NCBI GenBank assembly: GCA_025928535.1
Contig: JAICJJ010000025.1
Location: forward strand, 1-12,636
DNA length: 12,636 bases
Direction of reading: 5' to 3'
Source of the DNA: Thermomicrobiales bacterium
GTDB taxonomy: Bacteria; Chloroflexota; Chloroflexia; Thermomicrobiales; UBA6265
A program made the translations under genes and the position numbers. Positions 7,075-12,636 of this stretch are shown here, one piece after another (within the stretch, counting starts at the first letter, position 1; each line of letters opens with the position of its first letter). The notes under the pieces were generated by a model that ran no database searches, had not been told where the DNA came from, and worked only from the letters and a program-made list of their open reading frames with translations.

Positions 7075-9507
7075 GTGGGAGGAATCCCGGCGCCGCCGAT
7101 CGGCGCGCCCGGAGGCATCGTCGCGACGACTGATGCAGCGGTCGCGGCCGTCCCATCGCCGAACGGCGTCGAACTGGGAGAGGCGACGCGACCGCGGCGG
7201 CGGTTGCGCTTCACGGTCGAATCGCTGCTCTACGCGGCGATCATCGTCGCGGCCATTCTGACCCGATTCTGGGACCTCGGCTCGCGCGCGCTTCATCACG
7301 ATGAAAGCCTGCACTCCTACTTTTCCTGGCTGCTGGCGACCGGGCAAGGCTACACCCACGACCCGTTGATGCACGGGCCGTTTCTCTTCCATTTCAACGC
7401 GCTCCTCTACATGCTGTTCGGCGCGACCGACGCCACCAGCCGGGCCACCGCCGCCATCGCCGGCGTCGCGACGGTCGCCATGCCGTGGATGTTGCGCGGT
7501 CCGCGCCAACTCGGCCGCTGGGGCGCGCTTTTCGCGTCGTTTCTCTTGCTGATCTCCCCGTCGATCCTCTACCAGAGCCGCTACATCCGCCACGACATCT
7601 TCACGGTCGCCGGGGCGCTGCTGCTCTTCATCGCGATCGTCCGTTATGTCGATCGGCCGCAGCGTCGCTGGCTGGTGACGATGGGCGTCACCCTCGGCTT
7701 CCTGCTCGCCAACCACGAGATCATCTTCGGCATCGCCGCCATCTTCGTCGCCGTCATCGCCGGCGCGCTCTGCTTCGGGCCGCTGCGGCGGGCCGGCGTG
7801 GTCGCCGTCCTGGTGGGCGCCGCGGCGCTGGCGGTGCTCCGGATCGTGCCGCGACTGACCAGCGAGCCGTTGCCGGCGATTCCATGGCGGAATCCAACCC
7901 AGGAAGACCAGCGCGATTTCTACATCGCGCTCTTCACCCATCCGCTCATCATCGCGTTGCTACTACTCGCCGTCGTCGGCGTCGCCGCGATCGCGCTCGT
8001 GATCGTGCGGCAATACGGTCCGGAACGACCGCCCGAAGGGTGGATCGATCGGATCTTCGGCGGCGGCGCCGACGGCAGCGTGCAAGAAGCGATGCGGACG
8101 GCGCTGCACGACCGACAGGGGCTCTGGCTCGCCTTCAGCGCGCTCGTGATCGTCTTTGCCGTCCTCTTCACGACGATGTTCACCAATCTCTACGGGCTGG
8201 CGAGCGGCACGGTCTCGACCGACGGCACCCTGCTCTACTGGCTGGGACAGCACGACTACCGCCGGGGCGAGCAGCCCTGGTTCTACTATCTGCTCCTCTT
8301 CCCGCAGTACGAATTCATCCCCGTCCTGCTCGGCACGACGATGAGCCTGGTCGTGCTCGTGCGGGCCGTGCGGGTGATCCTCGGCCGGGCGGCGATGGGG
8401 CCGCGCTTTTTCACCCAGATGCTGCTCGCGATCTGGTACGCCGGCATCTTCGCCTCCCTCTCCTGGGCGGGCGAAAAGATGCCCTGGCTGGTCGTCCACA
8501 TCACCTTGCCGGCGATCTTGCTGGCGGCCGCGCTTCTTGGCGAGTTGGCCGAGCGGTGGCGGCCTACCGCGCGCGATCTGCTCGAACGCGGCCGCGACCG
8601 GGCCGGCGGGTGGGGTTGGCCGGAATGGGCGGTCACGCTCGGCTTGCTCCTCGCCGGCGGCTGCTGGATCCTGATCGCCGGCCGGCTGACCTATGGCCAG
8701 TTCACGCCGTCGACCGATCCCGGCGGCTGGACGCGGACGTTGACATCCAACGAAACCGCCTCCTGGTGGCTGCTGGCCGTGCCGCCGGCGATCGCGCTCG
8801 CCGCCCTGGTCGCCGGCGTGGCGACGCGCGGCGTCCGCCGCACCGGCGAAGCCGCGTTGACGGCGCTGGTCGCGGGGCTCGCCTTCCTGCAAGTCCACAC
8901 CGCATGGCGCCTCACCTACCTCGAAGGCGACGTGCCGAAAGACATGCTCGTCTACACCCAGACCGCGCCCGACGTGACGCGAGTCGTCGACGAGATGACC
9001 GCGCTCTCGGAAACGATGACTGGCGGCAAGGGGCTGGAAATCTGGTACGACGACAACAACGGCGTCTCCTGGCCCATGCAATGGTATCTGCGCGATTTCC
9101 CGAACAAGCATCTCTACGGCAGCAGCCTGACGACCACGCCGACCGCGCCGATCGTCCTCGCCGGCGGAGACAACGTCAGCGCCGTGCAATCGGCGATGCA
9201 GGGCTACACGGCGCAGTCCTACGTCTTGCGTTGGTGGTTCCCCGAGGATATTTACCGCAACTTTGCGATCGCGCCGGAACTGCGGCCCGGCCGCTCGGCC
9301 TGGACCTCGGTCGACGCACCGCACGGGATCGGCGCGATTGCCGGCTCGGTCTGGACGAGCGTCCGCAACCTCTTCACGCCGGAGGGGCAAGCGCAGGTCT
9401 ACCGGCTGCTGATGTACCGCGATCTACCGGACCGGATCGATTCTTACCGCTTCACCCTCTACGTCCGCAACGATCTGTTGCCCCTCTTCAATTCGCTGCG
9501 CTATTAG
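7075..9507 (+). CDS. Agl23/TIGR03663-type membrane glycosyltransferase (GT-C fold)
   Basis: GT-C enzymes transfer sugars from lipid-linked donors on the outer face of the membrane; the Agl23/TIGR03663 family is associated with archaeal-type protein glycosylation and also occurs in Chloroflexota. The signature lies just after the first membrane span: RFWDLGSRALHHDESLHSYF, with the acidic pair D76-E77, then THDPLMHGPFLFHFNALLYM, then LFGATDATSRATAA. Further spans alternate to about residue 610. The remainder is an extracytoplasmic domain that includes IWYDDNNGVSWPMQWYLRDF (W666, W670). The start is uncertain. GTG 7075 has GGGGAG about 10 nt upstream and gives 810 aa; GTG 7018 would add 19 residues. 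An ATG at 6904 lies inside the repeat and has no ribosome site. The N-terminal 35 residues are low-complexity. It is followed 12 bp later by a related gene, clearly one operon. Confidence 0.85.
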   Translation: MGGIPAPPIGAPGGIVATTDAAVAAVPSPNGVELGEATRPRRRLRFTVESLLYAAIIVAAILTRFWDLGSRALHHDESLHSYFSWLLATGQGYTHDPLMHGPFLFHFNALLYMLFGATDATSRATAAIAGVATVAMPWMLRGPRQLGRWGALFASFLLLISPSILYQSRYIRHDIFTVAGALLLFIAIVRYVDRPQRRWLVTMGVTLGFLLANHEIIFGIAAIFVAVIAGALCFGPLRRAGVVAVLVGAAALAVLRIVPRLTSEPLPAIPWRNPTQEDQRDFYIALFTHPLIIALLLLAVVGVAAIALVIVRQYGPERPPEGWIDRIFGGGADGSVQEAMRTALHDRQGLWLAFSALVIVFAVLFTTMFTNLYGLASGTVSTDGTLLYWLGQHDYRRGEQPWFYYLLLFPQYEFIPVLLGTTMSLVVLVRAVRVILGRAAMGPRFFTQMLLAIWYAGIFASLSWAGEKMPWLVVHITLPAILLAAALLGELAERWRPTARDLLERGRDRAGGWGWPEWAVTLGLLLAGGCWILIAGRLTYGQFTPSTDPGGWTRTLTSNETASWWLLAVPPAIALAALVAGVATRGVRRTGEAALTALVAGLAFLQVHTAWRLTYLEGDVPKDMLVYTQTAPDVTRVVDEMTALSETMTGGKGLEIWYDDNNGVSWPMQWYLRDFPNKHLYGSSLTTTPTAPIVLAGGDNVSAVQSAMQGYTAQSYVLRWWFPEDIYRNFAIAPELRPGRSAWTSVDAPHGIGAIAGSVWTSVRNLFTPEGQAQVYRLLMYRDLPDRIDSYRFTLYVRNDLLPLFNSLRY

Positions 9508-9519
9508 CCGGAGGATTCC

Positions 9520-12450
9520 GTGCGTTCGCCCGCGCCCGATCCCCATGTGCCTGCTGACCATGACGCCGCGCCAGCCGCGCCCGGCTTTCTCGACCGCACG
9601 CTCGAATTCGACGTCGCCTGGTGGGCGGCCATCGGTTGGGCGATCGTCGTGGCCGCCGCCATCGCGTTGCGGTTCGCCAAACTCGGCGAGTGGGCCCTTT
9701 CGCCCGACGAGGCGCGCCGCGCCTACGACGCGTGGACCCTCTTTCGCGGCCAGCCCGCGCCAGCCGGCGAACCGCTGGCGACGACCGCCCCGCTCTTCCT
9801 GCTGCTTCAGGGCATCTTCTTCTTTCTCTTCGGCGCGACCGACGCCATCGCCCGGATACTCCCGGCCCTGTGCGGCTTCGGCATCGTCGCCCTGACGCCG
9901 CTGCTGCGGCGCTGGGTCGGCGGTCCGGCGGCGCTCGGCATGGCCGCCCTCGCCGCCATCTCGCCGACGTTGGTCTACGCCTCCCGCGTCGCCGACCCGG
10001 CGCCGCTCGTGGCGTTTCTGGCGCTGTTGCTCGTCGTCGCGATCTTGCGCGCCGGCATCGAAGCGGCGCCGGACGGCTCCATTCGCCGCTGGGCGGTCGT
10101 TGCCGGGTTCGCCCTCGCGGCGCTGCTGGCGGCCGGGCCAAGCGCGATCACGGTCCTGATCGCCCTCGCCCTCGCGTTCGCACTCGCCTGTCGCGACCCC
10201 GGCGGCTCACCTCGTCGCGGCCTCGCCGCCCTGACGACCACGCGCAGCGCCCTCCTGGCGCTGGCCGCGAGTTTTCTCATCACGCTCATCACCCTTTTCA
10301 GCCGCCTCTGGAGCGATCCGGCCGCGCTCGTTGGCATCGTCCAGACCTTCGGCGACTGGATCGCGCTCCTCACCCGCGGCCCAGCGGCCGTGCCGACATC
10401 GTTTTTCCTGTTGTCGCTCTTTCTCTACGAACCGGTCTCGCTCCTGCTGGCGCTGTTCGGCGCGGCCCGCGGCCGCTCGTTGCCCGCGGCGCCGGCGCTC
10501 GGGACGCTCTTCGGCGCCTGGTTCGTCGCCGCCCTCCTCCTCTGGAGCTTCAGCGTCGGGCGGACACCGCAGCAGGCGATCCACGTCGCGCTTCCCCTCG
10601 TACTGCTCGCCGGCGGCGTTCTCGGTGATCTTCTGGCGCGCATCGACTGGGACGACGTGCGCCGCGGCCCCGGAACCGCAATTGCGCTGTCGACGCTCGG
10701 GCTGATTGTCGGCTTCGGCGCGCTCGGCGTCTTGCTCCATCGCGCGGCGGATCCGTTCGATCGGTCGACCGCGTCGATCACGGCGGCAATCGTGGTGATG
10801 GCGGTCATCGTTCCACTCGTTTGGTCGCTGCGGAATCAGGCGGCGCGCGAACACGCCGGAGGGCGACCGCGCGAAGCCGCGCGGATCGCGCTGGCCGTCA
10901 TCATCGGGCTGCTGGCGGCCTATGGCCTCCGCTCCGCCACCCAACTGGCGCTCTACCGGGCGGCCGACGGCACGGAACTCCTCGCCCAGCGGGTGGCGAC
11001 CGGGGCGGTCGTGCCGGCGGTGGACGGGCTGGACCGCCTCAGCCGCGACGTCACCATCGATCAGGGCTCGGTCCGCGACGTGACCGGCGGCCATGGTCTG
11101 ACGATCGCCGCCGAGCGTTCGGTCGAATGGCCGTTCCGCTGGTATTTCCGTGACTATCCCGACTTTTCCACGATCGGCGACGGCGAAGCGGCGGGCAGCA
11201 AGGCCCAGGTGGTGATCGCGCCGGCCGAAGCTGTGCTCTCCCGCTCGGGCTACACCGTCCATTCCGTGCCCTGGCGCAACGGCGTGCCGGGCGCCTACGC
11301 CGATCCCGATCCGCTGGCGTTGCTGGCGCAAGCAGTCGACCCTCGGCAATGGTTCGACGATCTGCAGTTTCTCCTCTTCCGCCAGGGGATCGAGCCGCCG
11401 GTGGCAACGAACGTCAACATCGGTCTCGACGCCTCGCTGGCGGCGCGCGTCTCGCCCGCCACCGGCCCGTACAGCCTGAGCGATCGACCTGGCCCCGGCT
11501 CCGCGGCCGGCCAATTCGACCAGCCGGTCGGCGTCGCCGCCGCGCCGGACGGCACGATCTACGTCGTCGATCAGGGCAACGCCCGCCTCGAACGCTTCGA
11601 CGCCACCGGCGCCTATCTCGGGTCGTGGGACGCCAAGAGCGGCCTGGCCCTCGCCAAGACCGAAAACGGCCTCGGACCAACCGGCATCACCGTCGGCCCT
11701 GACGGCACGATCTATGTCGCCGACACCTGGAATCATCGCGTCGTCGTGCTCGACCGCACCGGCAAGATCACGCTCGAACTCGGCGCCCCCGTCGGGTCGA
11801 CCGGCACGCGCGAAGCGGCCGACACGACCGACAATCCGGCGCTGGTGACGACCAAGGAAGGCGAATTTTTCGGTCCGCGCGCGGTCGCCGTCAGCGGCGA
11901 CGAAATTTACGTCGTCGACACCGGCAACGAGCGGGTTCAGGTGTTCGGCCGCGACGGGACGTTCAAGCGGGTCTGGGGCGGCTATGGCTCCGGCCCGGAT
12001 CAGATGATCGAGCCGGTCGGGATCGCGATCGGGCCGGACGGCCTGGTCTACGTCGCCGATTCGGGCAACGCCCGCATCAGTCTCTTCACGAAAGATGGCA
12101 AGCCCGTCGCGCAGTGGCCCGTTCCGGCCTGGCCGCCGAAAGACCCTTCGGGCGCGCGACCATCGTTCCAGCCATATCTCGCCTTCGGGCCGGACGGCGC
12201 GCTCTACGCATCGTCATCTCAATCCGGCAGCGTCGAGGTCCTCGATCGCCAGGGCAAGACGATCGACTCCATCCGCATGGCGGGTCCGGATCAACTCGAA
12301 AAACCGATCGGGGTCGCCTTCGCGCCGAACGGCACATTGCTCATCAGCGACATCGGCCGCAACGCCGTCCTCGAAACGATCCCGTCGCCGCGCCTGAATC
12401 TCGGCGCGGCGACTCCCGCCGCCACCCCAGCCGCGACGCCGATCGGGTGA
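9520..12450 (+). CDS. GT-C glycosyltransferase fused to a C-terminal NHL-repeat propeller
   Basis: This 976-residue protein starts at GTG 9520 with GGAGG 5 nt upstream, 12 bp after the previous stop. Residues 35-475 hold about 12 membrane spans, beginning with the GT-C opening: ALRFAKLGEWALSPDEARRA with the acidic pair D63-E64, then FLFGATDAIARILPAL, parallel to the neighbouring gene's HHDE and LFGATDATSRATAA. Residues 500-640 are an outer domain containing GLTIAAERSVEWPFRWYFRD, the counterpart of VSWPMQWYLRDF in the neighbour, so the two are paralogues. Six NHL repeats follow, near 667, 719, 786, 832, 884 and 928, each with a G-[IV]-A-x-x-PDG-x-[IL]-Y-V-x-D-x-x-N-x-R pattern. These should make a six-bladed propeller outside the membrane, possibly binding a glycan or partner. 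The tail is Ala/Thr/Pro-rich. The sugar donor and acceptor are unknown. Confidence 0.86.
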   Translation: MRSPAPDPHVPADHDAAPAAPGFLDRTLEFDVAWWAAIGWAIVVAAAIALRFAKLGEWALSPDEARRAYDAWTLFRGQPAPAGEPLATTAPLFLLLQGIFFFLFGATDAIARILPALCGFGIVALTPLLRRWVGGPAALGMAALAAISPTLVYASRVADPAPLVAFLALLLVVAILRAGIEAAPDGSIRRWAVVAGFALAALLAAGPSAITVLIALALAFALACRDPGGSPRRGLAALTTTRSALLALAASFLITLITLFSRLWSDPAALVGIVQTFGDWIALLTRGPAAVPTSFFLLSLFLYEPVSLLLALFGAARGRSLPAAPALGTLFGAWFVAALLLWSFSVGRTPQQAIHVALPLVLLAGGVLGDLLARIDWDDVRRGPGTAIALSTLGLIVGFGALGVLLHRAADPFDRSTASITAAIVVMAVIVPLVWSLRNQAAREHAGGRPREAARIALAVIIGLLAAYGLRSATQLALYRAADGTELLAQRVATGAVVPAVDGLDRLSRDVTIDQGSVRDVTGGHGLTIAAERSVEWPFRWYFRDYPDFSTIGDGEAAGSKAQVVIAPAEAVLSRSGYTVHSVPWRNGVPGAYADPDPLALLAQAVDPRQWFDDLQFLLFRQGIEPPVATNVNIGLDASLAARVSPATGPYSLSDRPGPGSAAGQFDQPVGVAAAPDGTIYVVDQGNARLERFDATGAYLGSWDAKSGLALAKTENGLGPTGITVGPDGTIYVADTWNHRVVVLDRTGKITLELGAPVGSTGTREAADTTDNPALVTTKEGEFFGPRAVAVSGDEIYVVDTGNERVQVFGRDGTFKRVWGGYGSGPDQMIEPVGIAIGPDGLVYVADSGNARISLFTKDGKPVAQWPVPAWPPKDPSGARPSFQPYLAFGPDGALYASSSQSGSVEVLDRQGKTIDSIRMAGPDQLEKPIGVAFAPNGTLLISDIGRNAVLETIPSPRLNLGAATPAATPAATPIG

Positions 12451-12459
12451 GCGGAAGGG

Positions 12460-12636
12460 TCGAGGAGTCGAGCAGTCTAGGAGTCGAGCAGGGGCGAGAC
12501 GGCGCCAAACAGCCGTCATCCTGATCGAAGTCGAACGATCTCGGCGTTCCTCAATACAGAGTCCGAGATGCTTCGCGGCGGCTCAGCATGACGGGCGGGG
12601 AGTCCTCCTGCTGCCACTCGACTTCTCGACTCCTCG
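12460..12636. repeat. Composite palindromic element, copy C (runs to window end)
   Basis: The left arm 12460-12491 is exactly four 8-bp units (TCGAGGAG, TCGAGCAG, TCTAGGAG, TCGAGCAG), starting 10 bases after the glycosyltransferase stop. The core 12515-12592 has 30-bp sides (GTCATCCTGATCG... and ...GCTCAGCATGAC) and an 18-nt loop (12545-12562). The outer right arm begins at 12617 (CTCGACTT, CTCGACTC) and is cut by the window edge. Relative to copies A and B, the stem's innermost pair changed from T-A to G-C on both sides. Confidence 0.85.

Noticed and set aside
7963..9390. 475-codon minus-strand frame
   Set aside because: Shadow of the glycosyltransferase gene; no ribosome site and no recognisable fold.
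7485..9557. 690-codon plus-strand frame overlapping the glycosyltransferase
   Set aside because: The translation is Arg/Ala-rich with no membrane pattern; the overlapping frame carries the GT-C motifs.
10207..11736. 509-codon minus-strand frame
   Set aside because: Antisense to the GT-C/NHL fusion gene, with shadow composition.

Overview
The window is a GC-rich, gene-dense chromosomal segment. The genes point to a Chloroflexota-type bacterium, perhaps Thermomicrobia-like: an Agl23/TIGR03663-type membrane glycosyltransferase is paired with a second one fused to NHL repeats, starts are often GTG, and intergenic regions carry repeated palindromes. The lineage is inferred from gene content and style, not from a marker gene.

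Layout. 1-498 (+) is the C-terminal part of succinyl-CoA ligase alpha (sucD). 589-1131 (-) is an unrecognised small membrane protein. 1388-2293 (-) is an Mrr-type restriction endonuclease homologue whose catalytic motif looks destroyed. 2398-2880 (+) and 2919-4160 (+) form a two-gene operon: a flavin reductase-like protein and an enolase-superfamily sugar-acid dehydratase resembling L-rhamnonate dehydratase. 4357-4707 (-) is a small acidic protein with a His/Asp-rich N-terminus and a Ser-Asp-Asp tandem repeat. 4708-5179 is a gene graveyard: the 3' end of an amine oxidase gene on the minus strand and a possible rpiB start on the plus strand. 5180-5302 (-) is a 40-residue single-span membrane peptide just downstream of amtB (5339-6568, -). 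6569-7074 holds promoter-like and repeat sequences. 7075-9507 and 9520-12450 (+) are two tandem, related multi-spanning GT-C glycosyltransferases; the second carries a C-terminal six-repeat NHL propeller.

The most striking non-coding signal is a composite intergenic element. It has a roughly 78-bp core hairpin (two arms of 29-30 bp around an 18-nt loop), present three times in the same orientation (4220, 6831, 12515). Arrays of an 8-bp unit (TCGACTCC-like) lie around the core, in opposite orientation on its two sides in two of the copies. A core-less array lies after sucD. The copies fill the gaps beside stop codons, and one lies in the divergent amtB/glycosyltransferase promoter region. One stem pair changes in a compensatory way between copies, which supports a folded structure.

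The metabolic genes (TCA cycle, sugar-acid catabolism, ammonium uptake) and the cell-envelope glycosylation pair are functionally separate units. No RNA gene, CRISPR array or intact transposase was seen.
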